Assembly: GCF_051175565.1 (NCBI RefSeq)
Contig: NZ_CP195105.1
Coordinates: 2,108,001 to 2,172,000 of the forward strand
From: Daejeonia sp002484105
GTDB lineage: Bacteria > Bacteroidota > Bacteroidia > Flavobacteriales > Weeksellaceae
Direction of reading: 5' to 3'
DNA length: 64,000 nt
The translations under genes were made by a program, and so were the position numbers. Positions 32,776 through 40,604 of the stretch are shown here, piece after piece. Below the pieces are notes generated by a model. The model had not been told where the DNA came from, did no database searches, and saw only the letters and a list, made by a program, of their open reading frames with translations. How positions within the stretch are numbered: position 1 is the stretch's first letter; every line of letters begins with the position of its first letter.

Positions 32776-33495
32776 TCAAAGACTTTTGCCACTGATATAG
32801 TTCTGCAGCATTTCTTTGTACTGCGTAGCAACAGGAATCTGTTTTTCCCCGATAATAATATGGTTGCGTTCTATGGCTTGTATTTTGTCAAGCGCAACAA
32901 TAAAGGAGCGGTGCACGCGCATGAACCGGTCGGACGGAAGTTCTTCTTCCAGTTTCTTGAGGCTCATCAGCGTCAGGGTAGGTCTTGGTGTTGCTGTCGT
33001 ATAAATTTTCACGTAATCTTTCAGGCCTTCGATATAAAGAATTTCCGGAAAACTGATTTTCACCTGACGGTATTCTGATTTCACAAAGAAAAAATCTTTG
33101 TTTTCTGCAGCCATTGCAGGAGATGTTTCCTGTTCAAAAAGACTGCGCGCTTTCCCTGCAACATCCAGAAACTCACTGTAGTCAAAAGGTTTCAGAAGAT
33201 AGCCTATGGCATTTACCTTATAGCCGTCTACTGCATACTGGTCAAATGCTGTGGTAAATACAATTTTGCTCTCTCTGGGCAGCATCCGGGAGAAATCCAG
33301 TCCGCTGAGTTCCGGCATTTGGATATCCAGGAAATACAACTGCACTGCACCATTTTTTTCCGTATAGTCCATGGCTTCCACAGCATTGCTGCATTTGGCT
33401 CTCAGTTCCAGAAACGGCGTTTTGCTGACATAGCTTTCAATGAGGTTCAGTGCCATAGGCTCGTCATCAGCGATCAGGCAGGTAATTTTTTTCAT
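32776..33495 (-). CDS. LytTR-type response regulator
   Basis: A 239-residue response regulator with a receiver domain (acidic pocket near Asp10-Asp11, phosphoacceptor Asp57 in FLDIQMP, Lys102-like in YLLKPFDY) and a C-terminal LytTR DNA-binding domain (about 135-239: FFVKSEYRQVKISFPEILYIEGLKDYVKIY and FMRVHRSFIVALDKI). It is translationally coupled to the sensor kinase (4-base overlap). It is the last gene of the reverse-strand operon that begins with tolC. Confidence 0.9.
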   Translation of the reverse strand: MKKITCLIADDEPMALNLIESYVSKTPFLELRAKCSNAVEAMDYTEKNGAVQLYFLDIQMPELSGLDFSRMLPRESKIVFTTAFDQYAVDGYKVNAIGYLLKPFDYSEFLDVAGKARSLFEQETSPAMAAENKDFFFVKSEYRQVKISFPEILYIEGLKDYVKIYTTATPRPTLTLMSLKKLEEELPSDRFMRVHRSFIVALDKIQAIERNHIIIGEKQIPVATQYKEMLQNYISGKSL

Positions 33496-34538
33496 GGGAA
33501 ATCTGTTTCGATTTTCAGTTCTGCAATATACATACCTTTATTGAGACAGGAACTAAATTCGTGATGGCCAGGATAAAGAATCTGCAGTCTTTTCCTGAGA
33601 TTTTCTATTCCGATTCCGGATCCACTCTTATCTGCCTCATTTTTCGGGAAATTGGAATTGGAAGCTGTAAAACAGATCTCTCCGTCCTGAACTTCCATTT
33701 TAAATGAAATATCCGACGGCTGCGTTGCAGACACCCCATGTTTAAAAGCATTTTCAACAATCGAAATAAACAGCAGCGGGGCAATCCTCAGATGGGGAAC
33801 TTTCCCGGGAAAATCGGTGTAGACCTTTGTTTTGTCATTCAGACGGAGTGCCATCAAGTCTATGTATTTGTTCAGAAAATCTATTTCTTCCGAAAGGCTG
33901 ATGCTTTCCATATCCGATTTCTGAAGCAGATGCCGCATCAGTTTGCTCAGGCTATGGATACTTTGTTTGGCCTTCTCCGGAGCAAAATCAATCATCGAAT
34001 AAATATTGTTGAGAGCATTGAAGAAAAAGTGGGGCTGAAGCTGGTATTTAAGATGCTGAAGCTCGCTTTCCAACTTGATATTGTCTGCTTCCTGACGCAT
34101 TTTTTCTGCCTGCTGGATGCGCTTTCCCGAATTGATGGCTATGGCAAAAGCCACAGGAATCAGATAAATCAGAAAATCAATATAATAACGGAAACCTTCT
34201 GGCGGACCAAAACCATCTTTCTTGCGGGGCACTGGCGGACGGGAACTCTGGAAATACGAAAAGATTTCATTTTTAAGGTAAATCACTGCAACGAGCAACA
34301 GCAGATTCGTTATAAAGAAAAGGACTTTACGATCCGAAAAAAGCCATTTTACGAGCAGGAAATAATTCAGATAAAATACCACCGCCATCAGGATCAGCTG
34401 CAGCCAGAAATGGGTGAAAAGCTGTGTCCATGTTCTGCCGGTTCCCCAAGAAAAGGAGGCAGGCAGAAAAAACAGTACAATCCATATCAGGATATGGATG
34501 TACAGTTCGAGTTTGCTGTTATTCTGTTTGTTATTCAT
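33492..34538 (-). CDS. LytS-family sensor histidine kinase
   Basis: A 348-residue membrane kinase of the His_kinase (PF06580) type. Four hydrophobic segments in the first 140 residues (about 11-29, 45-65, 72-90, 118-137), a proline-rich cytoplasmic-looking loop near 97-115, then the H-box LKYQLQPHFFFNALNNIY with His170, and the HATPase with IVENAFKHGV and GSGIGIENLRKRL. It overlaps macB permease (8 bases) and the regulator (4 bases), pointing to tight operon coupling. Probably phosphorylates the LytTR regulator. Confidence 0.88.
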   Translation of the reverse strand: MNNKQNNSKLELYIHILIWIVLFFLPASFSWGTGRTWTQLFTHFWLQLILMAVVFYLNYFLLVKWLFSDRKVLFFITNLLLLVAVIYLKNEIFSYFQSSRPPVPRKKDGFGPPEGFRYYIDFLIYLIPVAFAIAINSGKRIQQAEKMRQEADNIKLESELQHLKYQLQPHFFFNALNNIYSMIDFAPEKAKQSIHSLSKLMRHLLQKSDMESISLSEEIDFLNKYIDLMALRLNDKTKVYTDFPGKVPHLRIAPLLFISIVENAFKHGVSATQPSDISFKMEVQDGEICFTASNSNFPKNEADKSGSGIGIENLRKRLQILYPGHHEFSSCLNKGMYIAELKIETDFP

Positions 34539-35748
34539 ATCTCAAAGCACTGATAGGGTCGCTCTGCGCCGCTTTTCTTGCAGGATACCAACCGAAAAAG
34601 ATTCCGGTAACGGTACATACAGCGAACGAAATAATCATAGAAGAAACCGTAATGCTCACCGGCCAGTTGGCAAATTTACTGATGGCGGCTGTAGCGCCCA
34701 GTCCCATCAGCACACCGATGATACCGCCTGTAATACTAATCATCACCGATTCGATGAGGAACTGGAGCAGTATATCCGAACTTTTGGCGCCAATCGCCAT
34801 ACGCAGGCCGATTTCGCGGGTTCTTTCCTTAACAGAGACATACATGATATTCATGATTCCGATACCGCCAACAACAAGGGAAATCCCGGCAATGGCAACC
34901 AGAAGGACCGTCAGCATCTCACTGGTGGAGCTTAACGTAGACATAATCTCCTGCTGCGACGAGACATTGAAGTCATTGTCATCACCTTCCTTGATGTTGT
35001 GCTGCTCTTTCATAATCTGGGTGATTTCGTCTACCGCTTTTTCCGAATCGTCTTCGCTGATAGAAGATGCAACAATGGACTGCAGATAGGTCTGTGCCAG
35101 AATTCTCTTTTGTACTGCCGTATAGGGAGCCAGAATGATATCGTCCTGATCCTGTCCGAAGGTATTTTCACCTTTTTCTTTCAGGACACCGATGATTTTG
35201 AACGGAATTTTTTTGAAGCGGAGCATTTTACCGACAGGATCCTCATTTGGAAACAAATTTTCCTGGACGGTTTTCCCGATGACGCATACTTTTGCATACG
35301 ACTCCACATCATCTTCCGTAAACATAGATCCTTCCTGAATGCCCCAGTCGCGGATGTTCAGATATTCGGGATCCACACCATAGATGGACGTCGGCCAGTT
35401 GTTGGCACCGGCAATGGTTTGCCCGCTTCCATTCACCAGCGGAGATATATTTTTGATATAATGTGCGTTATTTTTAATGGTAGTATAGTCGGCCAGCGTC
35501 AGCGTCTGCATCGCAGATGGGTCAGAACGTACACCGCCCATCATTCCGGCACCGGGACGGATGGTGATCAGGTTGGCACCCATACTGGAAATATTTTTCC
35601 GGATGCTTTCTTTGGATCCTTCACCAATAGCGAGCATCGCAATTACCGAAGCTACACCGATAATAATCCCGAGCATGGTGAGGAAGGTTCTGGTCTTGTT
35701 GAGCAGGATGGCCTTCCAGGCTATTTTGAAAAGATTGACTATGTTCAT
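34531..35748 (-). CDS. MacB-type ABC transporter permease
   Basis: A 405-residue permease with MacB topology: N-terminal TM (about 20-40), large periplasmic domain (about 50-270), and three C-terminal TMs (about 285-310, 335-360, 370-390). Motifs: LTMLGIIIGVASVIAML (first TM), REIGLRMAIGA after TM 2. In the MacB family ATPase and permease are usually fused; here they are separate genes. A role in tripartite drug or peptide efflux with the adjacent MacA and TolC is likely. Confidence 0.9.
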   Translation of the reverse strand: MNIVNLFKIAWKAILLNKTRTFLTMLGIIIGVASVIAMLAIGEGSKESIRKNISSMGANLITIRPGAGMMGGVRSDPSAMQTLTLADYTTIKNNAHYIKNISPLVNGSGQTIAGANNWPTSIYGVDPEYLNIRDWGIQEGSMFTEDDVESYAKVCVIGKTVQENLFPNEDPVGKMLRFKKIPFKIIGVLKEKGENTFGQDQDDIILAPYTAVQKRILAQTYLQSIVASSISEDDSEKAVDEITQIMKEQHNIKEGDDNDFNVSSQQEIMSTLSSTSEMLTVLLVAIAGISLVVGGIGIMNIMYVSVKERTREIGLRMAIGAKSSDILLQFLIESVMISITGGIIGVLMGLGATAAISKFANWPVSITVSSMIISFAVCTVTGIFFGWYPARKAAQSDPISALRYE

Positions 35749-35877
35749 GAATCAGTTTCGTTGTTAAAAATACATCCGGCAGGTTTCTTCTTCATCTTTC
35801 TCTTCATGGTTCTGCAGCATTCCGCATCATGGCCTGCCGGTGTATTTTAAGATTAATTTAATTGATATTCTGTTTCT

Positions 35878-36621
35878 TTAATCTTTCGGGACAGGAAGTT
35901 TTTTTAGTTCTTCCACTGCATTGAGGCGGTTGGTGACGGGCGTATCACTTTTGATGAGACCATCCCGCAGAACCACTGTTCTTTTACTGAACAGGGCAAT
36001 ATCTTCTTCGTGGGTGACAAATCCGATGGTGATGCCCTGTTCATTGAGCTCCTGAAAGATATTCATTACATCATAAGATGTCCTGGTATCCAGGTTTCCT
36101 GTCGCCTCATCGGCGAGAAGAATTACAGGATGGTTCACCAGTGCCCGGGCAATTGCCACCCTTTGCTGCTGACCCCCGGACAATTGGCTGGGAACATGAT
36201 CCATATGGGATTCCAGACCGACTTTTTTCAGTGCATTCACGGCTCTTTCTTTGCGCTCGGAAGCAGAAACTTTCGGGTTGTACAATAGCGGAAGTTCCAC
36301 ATTTTCCAGTGCGCTGGTTCTTGCCAGAAGATTGTACGACTGAAATACAAAACCGATCTTGGTGTTTCGGATTTCCGCAAGCTGGTTTTTGCTGAGATTT
36401 TTCACCAGCACGCCGTCCAGTTCGTAAGTTCCGGAGGAGGGCTGATCGAGACATCCGAGGATATTCAGCAGGGTGGATTTTCCGGAGCCGCTGGTTCCCA
36501 TGATGGTCACAAATTCTCCTTTCTCAATGGTCAGATTAATCCCGCGCAGTGCATGGACGGTTTCTTCTCCCATTTTGAAGTCACGCTTCAGGTTTTCTAT
36601 TTTGATAATTGGCTGGCTCAT
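35878..36621 (-). CDS. MacB-type ABC transporter ATP-binding protein
   Basis: A 247-residue ATPase of the LolD/MacB subgroup. Walker A GTSGSGKST (about 42-50), Q-loop SYNLLARTSALENVELPL, ABC signature LSGGQQQRVAIARAL, Walker B VILLADEATGNLD, and H-loop TH in GFVTHEED. Start ATG at 36621 (MSQPIIKIENLKRDF), only 4 bases after the MacA stop; a longer upstream frame is unconserved. Separated from the permease by a 129-base gap containing no obvious terminator, perhaps the site of a secondary promoter. Confidence 0.93.
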   Translation of the reverse strand: MSQPIIKIENLKRDFKMGEETVHALRGINLTIEKGEFVTIMGTSGSGKSTLLNILGCLDQPSSGTYELDGVLVKNLSKNQLAEIRNTKIGFVFQSYNLLARTSALENVELPLLYNPKVSASERKERAVNALKKVGLESHMDHVPSQLSGGQQQRVAIARALVNHPVILLADEATGNLDTRTSYDVMNIFQELNEQGITIGFVTHEEDIALFSKRTVVLRDGLIKSDTPVTNRLNAVEELKKLPVPKD

Positions 36622-36625
36622 GTTC

Positions 36626-37915
36626 TTAAATGCTTCCCGGAGGCGGACCGGGGTTGGACGAAGATGATGAAGACGATGATTTGGTTTTGGTATCTGTACT
36701 TTTCTTACTGTTGCCCGGACGTTTCGGCATGAAAGGGCTTTCGGCATCTCCGGTACTTTCCTGAGTGGTTTGTTGCTCCATTCCGGTTACCAGCAGATCG
36801 TTGTCTGTGAGCCCGCTCAAAACCTCAATATTGATTCCATCATTGCTTCCGATGGTGATTTTTTTCTGCGAAAGGCTGTTATCTGAGTTTTTCACCCATA
36901 CATATTTTTCTTTCTCAGTGCCCAGCTGGATATTGGGTACATTTTTGCTGATGCCTTCCTGCTGGTAATACTGTTTCATAAGATCTGTATCGGCACTGTA
37001 GCTCAGTGCGGCGGCAGGTATGGTATTTACATCTTTCAGTTCTTTGGTGTAGATGGTAACCGTGGCTGTGAGTCCCGGTTTCAGTTTCTGTTCCGGATTG
37101 TCTGCATCGATGATGACGGTATAGGTTACCACATTGGATTCTGTTGTGGCAGAAAGTCTCACCTGCCGTACTTTTCCGCTGAATTCCACATTCGGGTAGG
37201 CATCTACAGTAAAGCTTACACGCTGTCCCACCTCAACGCCACCTATATCAGCTTCGTCCACAGCGGCTTCTACTTGCATTTTAGTGATATCACGTGCGAT
37301 GGTGAACAGGGTAGGCGTCGTCATACTGGCGGCAACGGTCTGGCCTTCTTCAACAGCGCGGCTGAGAATAATCCCGTCAATCGGGGCATAAATATTGGCA
37401 TATCCGAGGTTGGTTCTTGCCTGTGCAAGTGCAGTTTTGCGCTGGCTTACAGTCTGCTGTGCATTTTTTAGCTGATAGGCAGCCTGCTCATAATCAGATT
37501 TACTGATAACACCGGCTTTGTACATATTGGTCTGCCGTGTATAGTTTTGCTGGTAATAGTTCAGCTCGTTCAGTGCAGCGGAATACTGTGACTGCGCATT
37601 GTTGACGGATTCCTGCAGGTTGGTTTTGTCAATTTCAGCAAGCAGCTGGCCTTTCTTTACCTGAGAGTTATAATCGACATAGATTTTGTTTACCAGTCCG
37701 GAGACCTGTGTACCGACTTCCACCTGGTCTACAGGTTCTACAGTTCCGGTGGCGGTGATGGAAAGGGTCACATCTTTTTTGGACATCTTCACGGTCTGTA
37801 CGGTGATGGAACTTTCCTTCTTCTTGCCGAAAATTTTATAGGCGAAGAAAAGTGCTACTGCAGCAACCAGTACAATGACGGAGATTCTGAAATATTTTTT
37901 CGATTTCGGATTCAT
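36626..37915 (-). CDS. MacA-like periplasmic adaptor (membrane fusion protein)
   Basis: A 429-residue HlyD/MacA-family adaptor. N-terminal membrane anchor (about 10-27), lipoyl-like halves around GTVEPVDQVEVGTQVSGLV (about 55-75) and ANIYAPIDGIILSR, and between them a long coiled-coil hairpin (QYSAALNELNYYQQNY). C-terminal beta barrel and membrane-proximal domain, then a flexible tail with an eight-serine run and prolines. It bridges the inner-membrane ABC transporter with TolC. Second gene of the operon; 7 bases after the tolC stop. Confidence 0.92.
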   Translation of the reverse strand: MNPKSKKYFRISVIVLVAAVALFFAYKIFGKKKESSITVQTVKMSKKDVTLSITATGTVEPVDQVEVGTQVSGLVNKIYVDYNSQVKKGQLLAEIDKTNLQESVNNAQSQYSAALNELNYYQQNYTRQTNMYKAGVISKSDYEQAAYQLKNAQQTVSQRKTALAQARTNLGYANIYAPIDGIILSRAVEEGQTVAASMTTPTLFTIARDITKMQVEAAVDEADIGGVEVGQRVSFTVDAYPNVEFSGKVRQVRLSATTESNVVTYTVIIDADNPEQKLKPGLTATVTIYTKELKDVNTIPAAALSYSADTDLMKQYYQQEGISKNVPNIQLGTEKEKYVWVKNSDNSLSQKKITIGSNDGINIEVLSGLTDNDLLVTGMEQQTTQESTGDAESPFMPKRPGNSKKSTDTKTKSSSSSSSSNPGPPPGSI

Positions 37916-37922
37916 AACTTTA

Positions 37923-39227
37923 TTAGTTGACGGTTAATGTTTTGCCTTGATAAAAATTCAGCAGCTGATGATAAAGCACGGCCATGTATTTGGCCTGAAT
38001 ATACGACTGCTCGTTGGTGAGATAGGTATTCCTGCTGACGGCAAGTTCGGTATTGGTGAGGCCGCCGAATTCATATTTTTTTGTGGCGAGTTCGTAGGCC
38101 AGCTTCGCATTGTCGCGTGCTACTTTTGCAGCGTCTTGCTGTGCCTGGTTGGCCACGGCATTTTGCCATGCAGTTTCGATGCTGGAGTAGAGTGTTTTTT
38201 CTGTACTGAGTTTGTCCAGATCGTTTTGCTCGATATTGATTTTCGCAAGTTTAATATCCGTGATATTCTGTTTTCTGGAAAAAATGGGAATATTGAGGGA
38301 CACACTCATCGATTTGTTGAAATTGCTTTTCAGCTGTTTCAGATAGGCATATTCCATAGAGTTGCTGTATCCTGTATTCAATCCTGCATTCAGCGATAGG
38401 GAAGGTTTGTATCCTGCTTTGCTGATTTCCAGTTCTTTGTTCAGGATTTCATTCTGTGCATCGTAGATTTTAAGGTCGGGGAGCTGTTCTCTGGCTTCTG
38501 CAAAAACCTGTTGTTTGTCAGGAATACTGTTCATTACATCACTCAGCGTTACTTTTTCGATCTGGAAATCTATTGTCGGACTGATCTCCAGAAGCTGTTT
38601 CAGTTTCAGCACCTGCTGGTTGTAGAGATTCTGGTTGCTGACGATGCTGTACTGGTTCTGTGCATTCTGCGTTTCCACATCGGCCAGATCCAGACGGGCT
38701 ATTGCTCCGTTTTTGTATTTGGTCTGAGCCATTTTGAGTTCCTGGGCAGAAGAACTCGCAGTGTATTCCGCAATTTTGATACCTTCGTAGTAATAAAGTG
38801 CCTGGAGATATGCTTCCAGCACATTCAGTACAATATTGTTTTCGGCTTGCTTCTGATACAGTTGCGACTGGCTGACGAGCATTTTGTTTTTCTCAATCTG
38901 CAGGTTCAGTTTGTTGCCCTGGTACAGCACTACATTTCCCGATACCCCATAGCTGTTGGAAAGTATCGTTTTGTTTACAAAATCACTGGTAATCGGGTCG
39001 ATACTCGAACCGTTGGTGACCCCGCCCGAAACCGAACCGCTCACGGAGGGCAGTTTGTTGTATTTCTGCTGTACGAGGTTTACTTCGACAGTCTGTGTAT
39101 TCAGCGAAGCTTTTTTTACGGTGATATTGTTCTGTACTGCATAATCAAGGCAATCCTGCAGCGTCCACACCTTCTGTGCGGGAATCATGATTCCAAAAAA
39201 CAACGCTGTTAAGATTAACTTTTTCAT
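37923..39227 (-). CDS. TolC family outer-membrane efflux protein
   Basis: A 434-residue TolC-type protein with signal peptide (residues 1-18), two homologous repeats with long helices (DCLDYAVQNNITVKKASLN near residue 25, then NAGLNTGYSN, with the second repeat) and Gln/Asn-rich helical hairpins. It provides the trimeric channel across the outer membrane for the MacAB exporter. It is the first gene of the operon, with a candidate promoter at 39263-39294. Confidence 0.9.
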   Translation of the reverse strand: MKKLILTALFFGIMIPAQKVWTLQDCLDYAVQNNITVKKASLNTQTVEVNLVQQKYNKLPSVSGSVSGGVTNGSSIDPITSDFVNKTILSNSYGVSGNVVLYQGNKLNLQIEKNKMLVSQSQLYQKQAENNIVLNVLEAYLQALYYYEGIKIAEYTASSSAQELKMAQTKYKNGAIARLDLADVETQNAQNQYSIVSNQNLYNQQVLKLKQLLEISPTIDFQIEKVTLSDVMNSIPDKQQVFAEAREQLPDLKIYDAQNEILNKELEISKAGYKPSLSLNAGLNTGYSNSMEYAYLKQLKSNFNKSMSVSLNIPIFSRKQNITDIKLAKINIEQNDLDKLSTEKTLYSSIETAWQNAVANQAQQDAAKVARDNAKLAYELATKKYEFGGLTNTELAVSRNTYLTNEQSYIQAKYMAVLYHQLLNFYQGKTLTVN

Positions 39228-39262
39228 ATATAAAATTTATGCTTTAGTCATTAAATTTCAGC

Positions 39263-39294
39263 CAAAGATGGTATTTCCGTGTTCCAATCACAAA
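39263..39294 (-). promoter_or_regulatory. Putative promoter of the tolC-mac-lyt operon
   Basis: On the reverse strand TTTG (39291-39294) and CATCTTTG (39263-39270) are separated by 20 bases. The -7 box differs from TAnnTTTG by its first base only. It would start transcription about 30 bases before the tolC ATG. Confidence 0.45.
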
Positions 39295-39432
39295 TCAAAT
39301 CTACATTCTAAAGATTTTAATCGATAAAAGCAGGTTTTATCAGGATGGGAAAATCAGAAACCTGCATTAAATATTTTATCACAGACTGTTTTAAAAGCGC
39401 TTTCAATGTATATTAATAGGATTAAAGATAAT

Positions 39433-39468
39433 AGGATTTATTGTAAAAACAGGATTTATTGTAAAAAC
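39433..39468. repeat. 18-bp exact tandem duplication upstream of thyA
   Basis: AGGATTTATTGTAAAAAC occurs twice back to back (39433-39450 and 39451-39468), with a degenerate fragment (AGGATTAAAGATAAT) just upstream. It lies about 100 bases before thyA. Confidence 0.85.
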
Positions 39469-39511
39469 AGAAAATCTTGCAGCCTCAATTTTATTTTACT
39501 TATTCCCCAAA

Positions 39512-39546
39512 TTTGACGTCCGGTTGATGAAGTTTTTCTAAATTTG
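39512..39546 (+). promoter_or_regulatory. Putative thyA promoter
   Basis: TTTG at 39512-39515 and TAAATTTG at 39539-39546, with a 23-base spacing that is at the long end of the known range. The -7 box is 23 bases before the start at 39570. Confidence 0.45.
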
Positions 39547-39569
39547 AGGCAGACAACCAAAACAATATC

Positions 39570-40391
39570 ATGCAGAACTACCTCGACTTGCTCCAGCATA
39601 TTCTTGATCATGGCACCGACAAATCTGACCGTACCGGAACGGGAACACGAAGCATTTTTGGCTATCAGTTGCGATACGATCTGTCCAAAGGTTTCCCATT
39701 GGTGACGACTAAAAAAGTCCATCTGAAATCCATTATCTACGAACTTCTATGGTTCCTGAAAGGGGACACAAATGTTACCTATCTGAACGACCACGGCGTA
39801 TCCATCTGGGACGAATGGGCAGACGAAAACGGCGATCTCGGCCCTGTGTATGGCGCACAATGGAGAAGCTGGCGCGGTGCTGACAATAAAGTGATAGACC
39901 AGATTACCGAAGTGATAGAGCAGATTAAAAACAATCCTGACTCGCGGAGGCTGATGGTTTCTGCATGGAATGTGGCAGATATTCCGGAGATGGCTTTGGC
40001 ACCCTGCCATGCACTGTTCCAGTTCTATGTTGCTCCGCCCGATATTTCCAAAGGTGAGGAGAAAGGAAAATTGTCTTTGCAGCTGTATCAGCGCAGTGCC
40101 GATGTTTTTCTCGGCGTGCCTTTCAATATAGCGAGTTATGCGCTTCTGACGATGATGGTGGCGCAGGTATGCGATCTGGAATTGGGCGATTATGTGCATA
40201 CTTTCGGCGATGTACATATTTACAGCAATCATTTTGATCAGGTCAGACGACAGCTTTCGCGAGAGCCACGGGCATTGCCTACCATGAAACTTAATCCTGA
40301 AATCAAGAATATTTTTGATTTTGATTTTGATGATTTCACCCTCGAAGACTACGATCCTCATCCGGGAATCAAAGCTCCAGTGGCAATTTGA
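39570..40391 (+). CDS. thyA: Thymidylate synthase (ThyA)
   Basis: Converts dUMP to dTMP with methylenetetrahydrofolate. 273 residues. The catalytic Cys146 is in APCHALFQF, the phosphate-binding arginine in SRRLMVSAWN, and the folate-side motifs DLGPVYGAQWR and QRSADVFLGVPFNIASYA are complete. folA, frequently next to thyA, is not in the flanking sequence. A 213-base gap, part of it promoter-like, separates it from the M1 aminopeptidase. Confidence 0.98.
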   Translation: MQNYLDLLQHILDHGTDKSDRTGTGTRSIFGYQLRYDLSKGFPLVTTKKVHLKSIIYELLWFLKGDTNVTYLNDHGVSIWDEWADENGDLGPVYGAQWRSWRGADNKVIDQITEVIEQIKNNPDSRRLMVSAWNVADIPEMALAPCHALFQFYVAPPDISKGEEKGKLSLQLYQRSADVFLGVPFNIASYALLTMMVAQVCDLELGDYVHTFGDVHIYSNHFDQVRRQLSREPRALPTMKLNPEIKNIFDFDFDDFTLEDYDPHPGIKAPVAI

Positions 40392-40534
40392 TCAGGAAAC
40401 TTTTCGCAAACAGAATTTTGACGGTTTCCAAAATCCCATCGTTACGTTTTTTAATGTAACAGAACAACATTTTAAGGTACTTATATGGAGAGCTTGTTTA
40501 AAATTTTACCGAAATTTTTTTAGCCTCAGGAAAT

Positions 40535-40542
40535 TATCTTTG
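40535..40542 (+). promoter_or_regulatory. Putative -7 box of the M1 aminopeptidase gene
   Basis: TATCTTTG (TAnnTTTG), 62 bases before the ATG at 40605. No clear -33 TTG at the standard spacing. Confidence 0.4.
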
Positions 40543-40604
40543 CTAAAAATTGAAACAGGCTCTGAGTTTTTGAATTGAATTTTTACAAAAATAAATTTCT
40601 GATA

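Larger units (their letters stand above)
39228..39569. other. Intergenic region between divergent tolC and thyA
   Basis: This 342-base A/T-rich stretch holds no gene I can support. It contains the presumed tolC promoter, an 18-bp tandem repeat, and the presumed thyA promoter, described in separate entries. No tRNA or hairpin-terminator structure is evident. Confidence 0.6.

Noticed and set aside
39433..39468. Tandem repeat as a CRISPR or transposon end
   Set aside because: Only two 18-bp copies in direct contact without spacers, and no transposase or cas gene nearby.
39747..40361. Reverse-strand frame within thyA
   Set aside because: A shadow of a confidently identified gene.
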